A DNA stretch of 64,000 bases from PGYR01 sp034670025. GTDB taxonomy: Bacteria > Bacteroidota > Ignavibacteria > Kapaibacteriales > UBA2268. The stretch covers positions 1 to 64,000 of the forward strand of contig JAXMOE010000001.1 of NCBI GenBank assembly GCA_034670025.1. Reading direction: 5' to 3'. The notes beneath the pieces were generated by a model. That model was not told the origin of the DNA. It saw only the letters and a list, made by a program, of their open reading frames with translations, and searched no databases. Every line of letters begins with the position of its first letter. The stretch's first letter is position 1. The position numbers were made by a program, and so were the translations under genes. Of the stretch, positions 1 through 7,983 are shown piece after piece.

Positions 1-2
1 AC

Positions 3-353
3 TATACTGGTGATGTCTGGTATATGGTAAGGGAGAGAGTCTTGGAATACAGCCCCACGGCTTCATTCTGGAAACACCTACGTGGCGAGATAGTCCAAAC
101 CAAAGTAACCACAGTAGTAGAAGTAACCGACACTGATGAGATAAAGATTTATCCCAACCCGACGGATGATTTTATTAACATAGAAACAGATTTAAGATTA
201 TATAAAATAGAGATTCTGAACACAGAAGGTAAGCTAATGTTCACTGCGGACAAGAAAAGGATTGACATCTCACAACTCAGTAGTGGACTCTATTATCTTG
301 TCTTCAAATCAGAAAAACAAGTAATAGCAAAGACATTTACCATAGTTAGATAG
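3..353 (+). CDS. C-terminal part of a T9SS-sorted secreted protein (5' end outside window)
   Basis: The frame is open from the window edge to the TAG at 351-353, so this is the last 116 codons of a longer gene. The visible C terminus is a type IX secretion sorting domain: it starts with YPNPTDDF, has the central EGKLMF strand and the SSGLYYLVF motif, and ends in a basic residue. In this family the tail directs export across the outer membrane and is then cleaved, leaving the cargo at the cell surface or released. The last 69 residues match the tail of the propeller protein at 20281-21576 at about two thirds of positions by hand alignment, so the two are probably paralogues. The function of the missing N-terminal body cannot be told. 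An in-frame ATG at 24 exists but is clearly not the start. Confidence 0.85.
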   Translation, partial: YTGDVWYMVRERVLEYSPTASFWKHLRGEIVQTKVTTVVEVTDTDEIKIYPNPTDDFINIETDLRLYKIEILNTEGKLMFTADKKRIDISQLSSGLYYLVFKSEKQVIAKTFTIVR

Positions 354-362
354 GGGGGGGGG
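353..362. repeat. Ten-base G homopolymer overlapping a stop codon
   Basis: Ten consecutive G residues begin with the last base of the TAG stop of the upstream T9SS cargo gene. Such a run is unusual in this AT-rich sequence. Length changes would not affect the stop codon. The run lies in the short gap between two convergent genes, so it is more likely neutral, or an assembly-sensitive spot, than a phase-variation switch. Confidence 0.9.
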
Positions 363-366
363 AATG

Positions 367-1038
367 TTATTCTTCTAATCTCACGGAGTTCATTCTTGCC
401 ATAATTGTATTTGCCCTGCCATTGATATAGTTCGTTGGTTTTGCTGGATTCCAACGTATTGGGTTGGGTAAAACAGCTACTAATAGTGCGGCTTGGCGTT
501 TGCTGAGTTTACTGGCAGGTTTGTTGAAGTATTTTTGAGATGCCGCTTCCACTCCGTATAGTCCAGTGCCGAATTCAACTACGTTGGCATAGACAGTGAG
601 TATTCTTTGCTTCCCCCAGACTAATTCTGTTAGATAGCTGAAGTACACTTCCAAAGCTTTTCGGACATAAGTTCTACCATGCCAAAGGAAGGTATTTTTT
701 GCAGTTTGCATAGTTATAGTGCTAGCTCCACGTCTTCGCTTGTTGGGGTATTTGTTATTGTGTACTCTTGCTTCTTCTACAGCTTCCCAGTCAACTCCAT
801 TGTGTTCATAATACCTTGCGTCTTCCGAAGCGATTAGAGCTCTGAAAAAATTAGGAGATATGTCTTCATAGCCAACCCAATCTTTTGTTAAGCCATCTCC
901 AGCAATGTAGTTGTAAGTTTGATAGGGTGTAATAATTACAGGAATAATTTTTAGTAAAAGCACATTGAGAAATGAACCGACGAAAAATAGCAGCATCAGT
1001 TTAAATAGAATTGAAAATATTAATTTTATTTTATCCAT
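367..1038 (-). CDS. mtgA: Monofunctional biosynthetic peptidoglycan transglycosylase
   Basis: A 223-residue protein, typical of MtgA, which polymerises lipid II into glycan strands at the inner membrane. Residues about 8-30 form one N-terminal membrane anchor; the rest is a family 51 glycosyltransferase domain. Visible signatures are SEDARYYEHNG (residues 71-81, with the presumed catalytic Glu at 72), RRRGASTITMQ (101-111) and GTGLYGVEAASQKYFNK (157-173). No transpeptidase domain follows, which separates it from bifunctional class A penicillin-binding proteins. It is convergent with the T9SS gene upstream. The ATG at 1038 directly precedes the hydrophobic anchor and is a convincing start. Confidence 0.93.
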   Translation of the reverse strand: MDKIKLIFSILFKLMLLFFVGSFLNVLLLKIIPVIITPYQTYNYIAGDGLTKDWVGYEDISPNFFRALIASEDARYYEHNGVDWEAVEEARVHNNKYPNKRRRGASTITMQTAKNTFLWHGRTYVRKALEVYFSYLTELVWGKQRILTVYANVVEFGTGLYGVEAASQKYFNKPASKLSKRQAALLVAVLPNPIRWNPAKPTNYINGRANTIMARMNSVRLEE

Positions 1039-1111
1039 AAAAAAAAAGAGTAAAAAAGTTTTGTTTTCTCAAATAAACTTCAGATATTTGTAACTCAAAA
1101 TCGGTACCAAA

Positions 1112-1194
1112 GGAGGATTCGCATAATTGGTATTGCAGCAGTCTTGAAAACTGCCGGGCGCAAGCCTATGGGGGTTCGAGTCCCTCATCCTCCG
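1112..1194 (+). tRNA. tRNA-Ser (anticodon UGA)
   Basis: The sequence folds into a cloverleaf with a 7-bp acceptor stem (GGAGGAT/ATCCTCC), a short D-stem, the anticodon arm GCAGT-CTTGAAA-ACTGC with anticodon TGA, a long class II variable arm (GGC/GCC stem) and a T-arm around TTCGAGT. The discriminator is G, as expected for serine tRNAs. CCA is not encoded. A strong hairpin terminator follows within a few bases. Confidence 0.95.
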
Positions 1195-1198
1195 CATT

Positions 1199-1233
1199 AA
1201 AGCCCTTAAGTATTTTTGCTTAAGGGCTTTTTT
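1199..1233. terminator. Intrinsic terminator after tRNA-Ser
   Basis: An 11-bp perfect stem (AAGCCCTTAAG at 1200-1210 pairing with 1219-1229) with an 8-base loop is followed by a T run. It terminates the tRNA-Ser transcript on the plus strand. The A-rich left flank may also let it stop the minus-strand peptidase gene that ends at 1247. Confidence 0.9.
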
Positions 1234-1246
1234 CGTTTTATAATTC

Positions 1247-2425
1247 CTATATAACAATTATCTCTTGTTGTATGTCACCAGCGACATCAACATTACCGTC
1301 ATTGTCAACTATTACATCTATCTCTGTTCTGAAACCAAGTTTTTCTTCAGGAATATAAATTCCTGGCTCAAGTGAGAAAATCGATCCTTTTATTATTTCT
1401 CTAATGTCGTTGGACTCTAAGTTGTCAATGTGAGTTCCGTTACCGTGGCAATCAGTAGCTATGTTGTGCCCAGTCCTGTGCCAATAATACTCACCATATC
1501 CACCATCAACTATCACATCTCTAACTGCATCGTCAACTTCTGCACCAGTAACTGGTTCACCTGCGGCAAATCGCTCTTTTACTAATTTGTAACCTGCATC
1601 ACGTGCGTCGGCTGCTAATCGGAATATCTTTTGTACTTTTTCTGGTATGTCGTTGCCAACAAAGCCCATCCAAGTTACATCGAAGAATATGGAGCCAGTT
1701 TCTTCGAATCGAGCGAATAGGTCAATCAATACCAAATCACCTTCAGTTATTTTTTGGCTGTTTTCTGGTGTTGGCTCAAAGTGAGGGTCTCCTGCGTGCT
1801 CGTTTATTCCCACTATTGGGCCGTGGTCCCAGAAAATACCATTGTCCCTAAATTGTTGGTGCATATACTGCTGTACTTCGTATTCAGTAGCTGGGTTGCC
1901 TTCGTCTATTCTTGTTCTTATGTATTTGAAAGCGTTATCTTTTATTGACAGCATAACCTCACCACATTTTCTGTGGTCAGCTATTTCTTCTTCTGTTAGG
2001 TGCGATTCGAACAAGCTAACCAAATTACCACTGCTAACTACTTCTACTCCAAAACTTCTGATTAAATCAATCGTTCCACCGTCAACTATCGACACATAGG
2101 GTATAGCGTTGTTGGGCGAATACTGCATTGCTACTTGTTTTGCTCCATCTAAAATATTAGATAGCTTTTCCTGTAGCTGCTGCCAAGGTAGGTAAATCTC
2201 TTTTTTCCCTGGTAAATCTTTTAGATAATTCGGCTCTATTTTGTGGTTTAGCTTCGTTGGTTCGCCCTTAGCAGGTATATAGTAAAACCAGCGACGAGTT
2301 GCCATGTGTCCGCCATCTAATCCCAATATTCTTGCAGCTATGTGGTCACGACCATGAAAATCGTAAAATAACCAGCCATCTATGTTCATTTTTTGTAATT
2401 CTTCTTGTATCTTTTCAACTTGCAT
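1247..2425 (-). CDS. M24 family metallopeptidase (Xaa-Pro aminopeptidase-like)
   Basis: A 392-residue creatinase-fold peptidase that would remove N-terminal residues next to proline or cleave prolyl dipeptides in the cytosol. The C-terminal half carries the dimetal ligands of family M24 in order: the Asp pair in VLIDLFARFE and IFFDVTWMG, the His in HRTGHNIATD, then Glu in FSLEPGIYIP and in GFRTEIDVI. The N-terminal half matches the creatinase N domain (Asp-Gly-Trp-Leu-Phe-Tyr-Asp region). I chose the ATG at 2425 because the 18 codons before it encode a non-conserved, partly hydrophobic stretch, while MQVEKIQEEL is a normal family start. It is divergent from ogg, 57 bp away. The exact substrate preference is not deducible. 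Confidence 0.88.
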   Translation of the reverse strand: MQVEKIQEELQKMNIDGWLFYDFHGRDHIAARILGLDGGHMATRRWFYYIPAKGEPTKLNHKIEPNYLKDLPGKKEIYLPWQQLQEKLSNILDGAKQVAMQYSPNNAIPYVSIVDGGTIDLIRSFGVEVVSSGNLVSLFESHLTEEEIADHRKCGEVMLSIKDNAFKYIRTRIDEGNPATEYEVQQYMHQQFRDNGIFWDHGPIVGINEHAGDPHFEPTPENSQKITEGDLVLIDLFARFEETGSIFFDVTWMGFVGNDIPEKVQKIFRLAADARDAGYKLVKERFAAGEPVTGAEVDDAVRDVIVDGGYGEYYWHRTGHNIATDCHGNGTHIDNLESNDIREIIKGSIFSLEPGIYIPEEKLGFRTEIDVIVDNDGNVDVAGDIQQEIIVI

Positions 2426-2482
2426 TCTATATCCAGTTTTAATTTTATAAATTAGAGAAAAACAACTTACTATATTCAAATT

Positions 2483-3112
2483 ATGAATCCAACTCGTTTA
2501 CCCCAAATATTTATTGATAAATACGAAAAGCTGAGACCCAAAATACAGCAAAGATTGAATGATTTTTCTAACGTATCAGAAGACAAATACTTTTACGAAC
2601 TTTGCTTTTGTATTTGTACTCCACAGAGCAAAGCTGCTTCTGCTATGATTGTCCAAAATGAATTAGAATCGCTTGATTTTTATAATAACAATGTAGATAC
2701 AACTCCGATACTGAGACGAAAGGAGAATTATATCAGATTCCACAATCAGAAATCGAATAGATTGCAGTTAATAAAACAGCAATGGAATGAAATAAAAGCA
2801 GTATTGCAATCCGACATTTCTGACAGAGAGAAAAGGGAATGGCTGAATAACAATGTAAATGGCATTGGCAGAAAGGAATCGGCTCATTATCTTAGGAATA
2901 TAGGGTATAAGAATATTGCAATTTTGGACAGACATATACTGAAGCATTTGGTTACTTGTGATGTGTTTGACGAAGTGCCCAATATTGCCACAAAAAAGCG
3001 ATATGATTTGGTTGCCGATGAGTTTTTTAATTTCTCTAAAGTTGTTGGTATTCCTATGGATGAACTGGATTTACTCTTTTGGGCAGAAGAAGCAGGGGAT
3101 ATTATAAAATGA
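2483..3112 (+). CDS. ogg: N-glycosylase/DNA lyase (Ogg2-type 8-oxoguanine repair enzyme)
   Basis: A 209-residue helix-hairpin-helix glycosylase predicted to excise 8-oxoguanine and nick the abasic site. The HhH motif NGIGRKESAHYLRNIG (126-141) contains the catalytic Lys at 131; the aspartate of the HhH-GPD family is D149 in AILDRHI. The C-terminal LFWAEEAGDIIK matches the conserved end of the Ogg2 group, which is best known from archaea and thermophilic bacteria. The length fits this compact group and is much shorter than MutY or eukaryotic OGG1. It overlaps truA by four bases (ATGA), so the two are co-transcribed. Confidence 0.85.
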   Translation: MNPTRLPQIFIDKYEKLRPKIQQRLNDFSNVSEDKYFYELCFCICTPQSKAASAMIVQNELESLDFYNNNVDTTPILRRKENYIRFHNQKSNRLQLIKQQWNEIKAVLQSDISDREKREWLNNNVNGIGRKESAHYLRNIGYKNIAILDRHILKHLVTCDVFDEVPNIATKKRYDLVADEFFNFSKVVGIPMDELDLLFWAEEAGDIIK

Positions 3113-3867
3113 GAACATTAATCATAAAGTTTGAGTTTGATGGTACTGACTTTTGCGGTTGGCAGATGCAGCCCAATCAACGTAGCTTACAGGGGGAGCT
3201 AACTAAGGCATTCAAGCTAAAAACGACGTTGGATTTGAAGATAATAGCAGCAGGAAGAACAGATGCAGGTGTACACGGCAGAGAGCAGATAGCTACCATT
3301 GCAATTGATGAGTTTAGAATACCCGAAGAAAAGATAGTGCCAGCGGTAAATACAGTCTTACCAGATGATATACGGTTGCTCGACGCACAGATAATTGATG
3401 AAGAGTACAACGCTCGATTCGATGCTACTGCTCGCGAGTACAGCTACTTCATTACCTCTGAAAAGTCAGTTTTCAAGTATAGATTCTATTCTTACGATAG
3501 GAATGAGTTGAGCTTAGAAAAGCTAAATGAAGCAGCAAAAATAGTGGTAGGGGAGCATGATTTCACTACTTTTTCTAAGGTGAATTTGGAGTTGAACCAC
3601 TATCGTTGTACCGTTGAATATTGCCATTGGGAGCGGTTGAACGACACTGATTTGGTATTCAAGATAAAAGCGAATCGGTTTGTTTACTCTATGGTGCGTT
3701 CTCTGGTCGGAACAATGATAGATATTGGTTCCGGGAAATATGATTCCGAGTATATGAAAAAAGCTTTGGTGGCAAAAGACAGGTCACTTTGTTCTAAGTT
3801 AGCACCTGCCAAAGGGTTGTTTTTTGACAAAGCCCACTTCAACTCAGAGTATGAAATATTAAAATAG
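3109..3867 (+). CDS. truA: tRNA pseudouridine(38-40) synthase
   Basis: A 252-residue TruA that isomerises uridines 38, 39 and 40 in the tRNA anticodon arm. The catalytic aspartate is D52 in AAGRTDAGVHG. Other family marks are the N-terminal FDGTDFCGWQ, RFDATAREYSYF and the C-terminal CSKLAPAKGLFF. The ATG at 3109 overlaps the ogg stop codon and begins MRTLIIKFEFDGT, the usual TruA start; a further-upstream ATG at 3079 would add ten unrelated residues from inside ogg. Confidence 0.95.
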   Translation: MRTLIIKFEFDGTDFCGWQMQPNQRSLQGELTKAFKLKTTLDLKIIAAGRTDAGVHGREQIATIAIDEFRIPEEKIVPAVNTVLPDDIRLLDAQIIDEEYNARFDATAREYSYFITSEKSVFKYRFYSYDRNELSLEKLNEAAKIVVGEHDFTTFSKVNLELNHYRCTVEYCHWERLNDTDLVFKIKANRFVYSMVRSLVGTMIDIGSGKYDSEYMKKALVAKDRSLCSKLAPAKGLFFDKAHFNSEYEILK

Positions 3868-3884
3868 AAAACTTTTCATTTTAT

Positions 3885-3916
3885 GAGACGTTTTATCCTT
3901 TCATGTGTCTATATAA
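3885..3916 (+). promoter_or_regulatory. Candidate promoter/operator shared with 20141-20172
   Basis: This 32-bp stretch begins GAGAC and ends TGTCTATATAA. It aligns without gaps to a second copy at 20141-20172, with the two conserved blocks the same distance apart. The blocks contain AGAC and GTCT as short inverted arms. It lies about 60-90 bases upstream of the adaptor/VTC/DUF4956 operon. It could be a promoter or a regulator binding site; only two copies are seen here. Confidence 0.35.
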
Positions 3917-3972
3917 GTAAGTCATAAGACAAAAGTTAAGAATTTGTTAAGAAATTGATTAAATTGCCAAAT

Positions 3973-5007
3973 ATGTTGCGTAAATATTCATTCATATTAT
4001 TTTTTGTTGCACCACTATTTATCATTGCTCCAATAGAAGTAAGCTATTTAGTGGAGGCAAACTCTATTGTCTATTCGAAAAAAGAATGGCGATTGGTTCG
4101 TGATGCCAATGGTGAGCTTAGCTCTATGATTGTTGACAATGATAGAAATTTCTCTATTGCAAAAACAGACTATATTTTTGATAGGGGAGATGTAGCAAAA
4201 ATTAATTTCTTTACTCACGGCAAAACTATCAATGCAGATGATACTATTGCGGTAATTAACTCGGATGTGATAAACCAGTCAATTATTACTCTTACTACTG
4301 AGTTGGAAATTGCAAAAGCTAATTTGAATGATAACAGAACTGGTGAAAAGCCTTCTGTCCGCGATGAGTTTCAAGAAAGATTGGACATAGCAAAGAACAA
4401 TGTTGTTTTTACCAAAGGTCAGCTCAATCGAGCTGAGAAAATGGTGAAGGAAGATTTGATTTCTGAGTTGGAATATGAGCAATACAAAAATGCTTACGAT
4501 TTGGCTGTGATTAATAATGGGCTTGCAATAAAGAGCTTAGAGACTGTATCTACTGGTGAGAAACCTGAGTTGGTGCAAGTTTATCAATCACAAATTACTT
4601 CACTCCGTGAGCAATTGAATATACTACAAGCTAAGAAAGAAAAATATGTGATTACTGCTCCTTTTGGTGGAATTATCAACTACTATCAAGATAGTATAAA
4701 CCTTATTAAAATCAAAAATCCTGATGAGTATTTGGTAAAAATACCCGTTAAAGTATATGAAATAAGCTATGTAGATATTGGCGATTCGGTAGAGTGTAGT
4801 ATAGAAAGAACTGACAATGTGTATAAAGCCGTTGTGACTAATATCGAAGATGAGATTAGGGTGCGTGGCAGAGAGCAATTCTTTTTAGTAACAGCAAGGA
4901 TTCAAAATCCTGACAAATTCTTAAGACCAGGTATGATTTCTCGTGCCTCCATTTATTCTGATGACATTCCGCTCTATGCGTTTGCTAAGCGTAAATTAGG
5001 GTTTTAA
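3973..5007 (+). CDS. HlyD/periplasmic adaptor family protein in VTC operon
   Basis: A 344-residue protein with one N-terminal membrane segment (about residues 3-22) and the layout of a periplasmic adaptor. It has a first lipoyl half near DTIAVINSDV, a long Glu/Lys/Gln-rich helical hairpin, a second lipoyl half KYVITAPFGGIINYY and a C-terminal beta-barrel ending near FLRPGMISRASIYSD. Such adaptors bridge inner-membrane transporters and outer-membrane channels, but no ABC, RND or TolC-like gene is next to it. It is instead 17 bp upstream of a VTC polyphosphate polymerase gene. The start is ATG 3973, directly before the hydrophobic segment; a TTG at 3955 is the alternative. The role in this operon is unknown. 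Confidence 0.8.
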   Translation: MLRKYSFILFFVAPLFIIAPIEVSYLVEANSIVYSKKEWRLVRDANGELSSMIVDNDRNFSIAKTDYIFDRGDVAKINFFTHGKTINADDTIAVINSDVINQSIITLTTELEIAKANLNDNRTGEKPSVRDEFQERLDIAKNNVVFTKGQLNRAEKMVKEDLISELEYEQYKNAYDLAVINNGLAIKSLETVSTGEKPELVQVYQSQITSLREQLNILQAKKEKYVITAPFGGIINYYQDSINLIKIKNPDEYLVKIPVKVYEISYVDIGDSVECSIERTDNVYKAVVTNIEDEIRVRGREQFFLVTARIQNPDKFLRPGMISRASIYSDDIPLYAFAKRKLGF

Positions 5008-5024
5008 CAAAAAGGGGCAGGACT

Positions 5025-5753
5025 TTGAGATACGAATATAAGTTTTATGTTCACAGGCATAAAATCCCCCTGATGAGAAATATCATCACTACTAAGCTGC
5101 AGTTAGACAAAAATGTAAACCCAACTAGACCACATTATACTGTGAGAAGTATATACTTTGATTCACTTGACTTAAAGCATTACTATGAGAAGATAAATAG
5201 TATGAAGCATAGGAAAAAAGTGCGTTTGAGGGGCTACGATTACAACCCAGATTCCAATGTGTTTTTTGAAGTGAAGCGCAAGTTCGAAGAACCAGGGATG
5301 AAGAATAGATACCAGATAAATTACTGGAAAGCTGTGGAAATGTTGAAGTCGAGAGAAATAGATAAAACGAATGACGATTTGGGTAAGTTTTTTTATCAAA
5401 TTATGTCATTCAATCTGAGGCCAATAGTCAATGTTATTTATGACAGAGAGCCATATACTGAGTTCGTAAGGACTAAGAATAATCTGAGGGTTACATTCGA
5501 TAAAAATCTCAGGAGCGTGGCTTATCCAAGAATTGACGAGTTGTTTGTTGATGATAATGTGAAACCAGCAATGATGGACTATTTTATTCTGGAAGTAAAA
5601 TTTGACGATTATCTTCCTGGTTGGATTCGACAGATGTCCGAATCACTTTCATTAAAGCGTGAGTCGGCTTCGAAGTATGTAATTTGTATCGATAATGAAA
5701 AATCAATAGTGAAACAGAGCCGATTTGCTTATCTTCGTGCTCAAAAATTTTAG
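5025..5753 (+). CDS. VTC-domain polyphosphate polymerase
   Basis: A 242-residue single-domain protein of the VTC family, whose characterised yeast member Vtc4 makes inorganic polyphosphate from ATP inside a triphosphate tunnel. The basic and acidic tunnel motifs are visible: N-terminal RYEYKFYV, HYTVRSIYFDS, HRKKVRLRGYD, VFFEVKRKF and, near the end, DYFILEVKFDDYLPGWI. It has no SPX domain and no membrane segment; the membrane part is probably supplied by the DUF4956 protein six bases downstream. The start is a TTG at 5025 preceded by AAAGGGGCAG. It is favoured because RYExKF normally begins this domain and the next in-frame ATG would remove it. Confidence 0.87.
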   Translation: MRYEYKFYVHRHKIPLMRNIITTKLQLDKNVNPTRPHYTVRSIYFDSLDLKHYYEKINSMKHRKKVRLRGYDYNPDSNVFFEVKRKFEEPGMKNRYQINYWKAVEMLKSREIDKTNDDLGKFFYQIMSFNLRPIVNVIYDREPYTEFVRTKNNLRVTFDKNLRSVAYPRIDELFVDDNVKPAMMDYFILEVKFDDYLPGWIRQMSESLSLKRESASKYVICIDNEKSIVKQSRFAYLRAQKF

Positions 5754-5759
5754 AAAAAT

Positions 5760-6446
5760 ATGCAAGAATTTCAATACATAGAACTGTTCCCAATATCTCC
5801 TATGGAGATTTTGTACTCATTGGTAGTCTCATTTGTTTGTGGACTGATAATATCTTTCGTTTACAGAGTTACTTACAAAGGGCCAAATTACTCGCGAACA
5901 TTCGTCAGCTCACTTATCGTGCTGACTATTATCACTTCATTAGTGCTATTGGTTATTGGGAATAACTTAGCTACTGCTTTTGGTTTGGTGGGAGCTATGT
6001 CAATTATTCGGTTCCGTACAGCCGTCCGTGATGTGCAGGACATTGTGTTTATATTTTTCTCATTGGGTATAGGTATGGCGTCTGGTGTTGGGCTCTATAT
6101 GGTTGCAGTAATCGGTACTGTATTTATATGTTTGGTCTTGCTATTGCTGTCTAATACTAATGTGTTCCAGACGGCAGATGTGAATTATCTGATTCACATT
6201 ACTTACAAGCCCAGTGAGCTGAAAGATGAAGTCAAAGAAGCTCTGAGAAAGAATACTAACTCACTAAAAGTAGTAAATGTAAGGGCTTTAGATGAGAAAG
6301 ATTATATCGAAGTTTACTACAACATGAAGTTGAAAAAGGGTGTAGAAAAAGAGCTACTAATCCGCAAGATAAAGAATTTGGAAGACGTTCGTGACATCAA
6401 TATCTACTTCGATGATGATGACACTAATGCACCTGCAAATTATTAG
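5760..6446 (+). CDS. DUF4956 membrane protein
   Basis: A 228-residue inner-membrane protein with about four transmembrane segments (roughly residues 18-36, 48-66, 95-112 and 114-131). The family signature GLVGAMSIIRFRTAVRD (75-91), rich in Arg between membrane segments, is present. A soluble C-terminal domain of about 95 residues follows. DUF4956 genes are commonly found next to VTC-domain genes in bacteria, and here the VTC stop codon is six bases upstream. A reasonable inference is that it anchors the polymerase at the membrane or passes the polymer across. The biochemical role of DUF4956 is not established. Confidence 0.85.
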   Translation: MQEFQYIELFPISPMEILYSLVVSFVCGLIISFVYRVTYKGPNYSRTFVSSLIVLTIITSLVLLVIGNNLATAFGLVGAMSIIRFRTAVRDVQDIVFIFFSLGIGMASGVGLYMVAVIGTVFICLVLLLLSNTNVFQTADVNYLIHITYKPSELKDEVKEALRKNTNSLKVVNVRALDEKDYIEVYYNMKLKKGVEKELLIRKIKNLEDVRDINIYFDDDDTNAPANY

Positions 6447-6483
6447 CATTCTAATAACTCTTTTTACATCATGAGAACAGGTG

Positions 6484-7797
6484 TTATTCTCTTGTCATTA
6501 CAAATTCTCCGCCACCTTGGAATAGAATAAATTGATTGTTTTCTGGCTTGAACTCTATCTTTATTCGAGCAGCTTCGTATCTGAATTTGTGTAAATCGTA
6601 AGCTTCCATGGCAAACTCTGGTTGACCAGTTCCTTGTCCGAAGAGCTTGCCTTCTTTAACAAATATCTTTATTTTTAAAGGTAGTTTGCTACTCGAGTAA
6701 GTACCTTCATATTGTTTCAAATCTTCTTCATCAACCTCTATTGCTTCTGTAAATTCAGGCAATTCGTATTCATCACCAAAGTATATGCTAAGCACACCAA
6801 CAAGGATATCATTCACGGGATAAGACACACCGTTTGAAATATAAGAGATAGATAGATTTAGATCCGTGAAATAGAATGAATTAGACTGAAAACCATCAAT
6901 TCCGCCTGTGTGACCATAGGCTGACTTTTCTAAGTAAGGAACTTTGAACAAACCCGCACCGTAGCCATCTTCTATCATCATCATCTCAGCTAATGATTCA
7001 TCAGAAACTAATTTTCCTTGGAATAGACAAGTCATAAACTTATTCAAATCAGTGGGGGTTGAAACTATAGAACCCGCTCCTTGTGGTACACTCATATCTG
7101 TTTCTGTTGCCTTGTGCCAGTCAATATCTCGATAATATGATTGTGCTTCATTTGGCTTTGCTCCTATCTTACCACCATAATAAGTATTTGCCAACTCACA
7201 AGCGGATAAGATATATTTTTCTAGCAGCTTATTAAAACTTTCCCCAGAGGCATTTTCTGCAATAAATGTGAGCAAAACATAGTTTGAATTAGAGTATTCT
7301 GCCTTTGAATCTGGTTCAAAAACACTATCATATTCATTTATTTTATTTGCTAATTCTTCTTTGCTTACGGGGGATTCCATCCAATCAAAATAGTTTTCGT
7401 CATTAGTAAAACTATAAATCCCTGAGCGATGTTTCAGCATTTGTTTTATCGTAATCTTATCGGCATTTTCTACTTCTGGATAATATTTACTTAGTTTAGT
7501 GTCCAAGGCAAGTTCACCTTCTTCTATTAGGTTCATTATAACTACAGCTGTGAAGGTTTTGGAGATAGAACCAATTCTATATTTTGTGTTTTTCGTTGCG
7601 TTTAATTTGTTCCCAATATTCTCAAACCCAATTGCCTTAGAGTAAATTTCATTTCCGTCTTTCGCAATAGATAAACTTCCCATAGCTCTGTTGTTAGCAT
7701 CTAATGTGTTCATTAGTTTATCTAATTTCTCTGTATCGAGTGAATACGTAGTAGCAGTAAAAGCTATGAATGTAATTAGTAGTAATAGTTTTTTCAT
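6484..7797 (-). CDS. Serine hydrolase, beta-lactamase class C/PBP4*-like, exported
   Basis: A 437-residue secreted protein with a signal peptide (MKKLLLLITFIAFTATTYS). The penicillin-binding fold motifs are the SxxK box SISK (77-80, serine nucleophile at 77), the YSN triad (168-170) and GHTGG near residue 295. A C-terminal domain of about 110 residues resembles the beta-rich extension of many esterase/peptidase-type members. Family members include DD-peptidases, esterases and aminopeptidases. Genuine beta-lactamase activity is not implied. It is convergent with the VTC operon and has its own start just after 7797; its neighbours give no functional hint. Confidence 0.85.
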   Translation of the reverse strand: MKKLLLLITFIAFTATTYSLDTEKLDKLMNTLDANNRAMGSLSIAKDGNEIYSKAIGFENIGNKLNATKNTKYRIGSISKTFTAVVIMNLIEEGELALDTKLSKYYPEVENADKITIKQMLKHRSGIYSFTNDENYFDWMESPVSKEELANKINEYDSVFEPDSKAEYSNSNYVLLTFIAENASGESFNKLLEKYILSACELANTYYGGKIGAKPNEAQSYYRDIDWHKATETDMSVPQGAGSIVSTPTDLNKFMTCLFQGKLVSDESLAEMMMIEDGYGAGLFKVPYLEKSAYGHTGGIDGFQSNSFYFTDLNLSISYISNGVSYPVNDILVGVLSIYFGDEYELPEFTEAIEVDEEDLKQYEGTYSSSKLPLKIKIFVKEGKLFGQGTGQPEFAMEAYDLHKFRYEAARIKIEFKPENNQFILFQGGGEFVMTRE

Positions 7798-7983
7798 TTA
7801 GTATTTATAGGGTTATTTTTTAAAGTCATTATACGGACTTGCTCTAATTGGGTTACAGAAGTTTGTTATGTATTGAGAAGTAGAGAACTATATAATTCTT
7901 AAGTGCAATATCCATCATTACAATTTAATAATCTTAATCTAATTCAATCGTCATATTATGAACTAATAAAAATGATGATTGTA

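Noticed and set aside
1069..1257. 62-codon minus-strand frame
   Set aside because: It is the antisense of tRNA-Ser and its terminator.
6447..6483. Possible terminator between DUF4956 and serine hydrolase genes
   Set aside because: Only a six-base stem with a loop of more than 20 bases and no T run could be drawn.
6484..7797. Calling this gene an antibiotic-resistance beta-lactamase
   Set aside because: The SxxK/YxN/HTG motifs are shared with many esterases and DD-peptidases, and context gives no resistance link.
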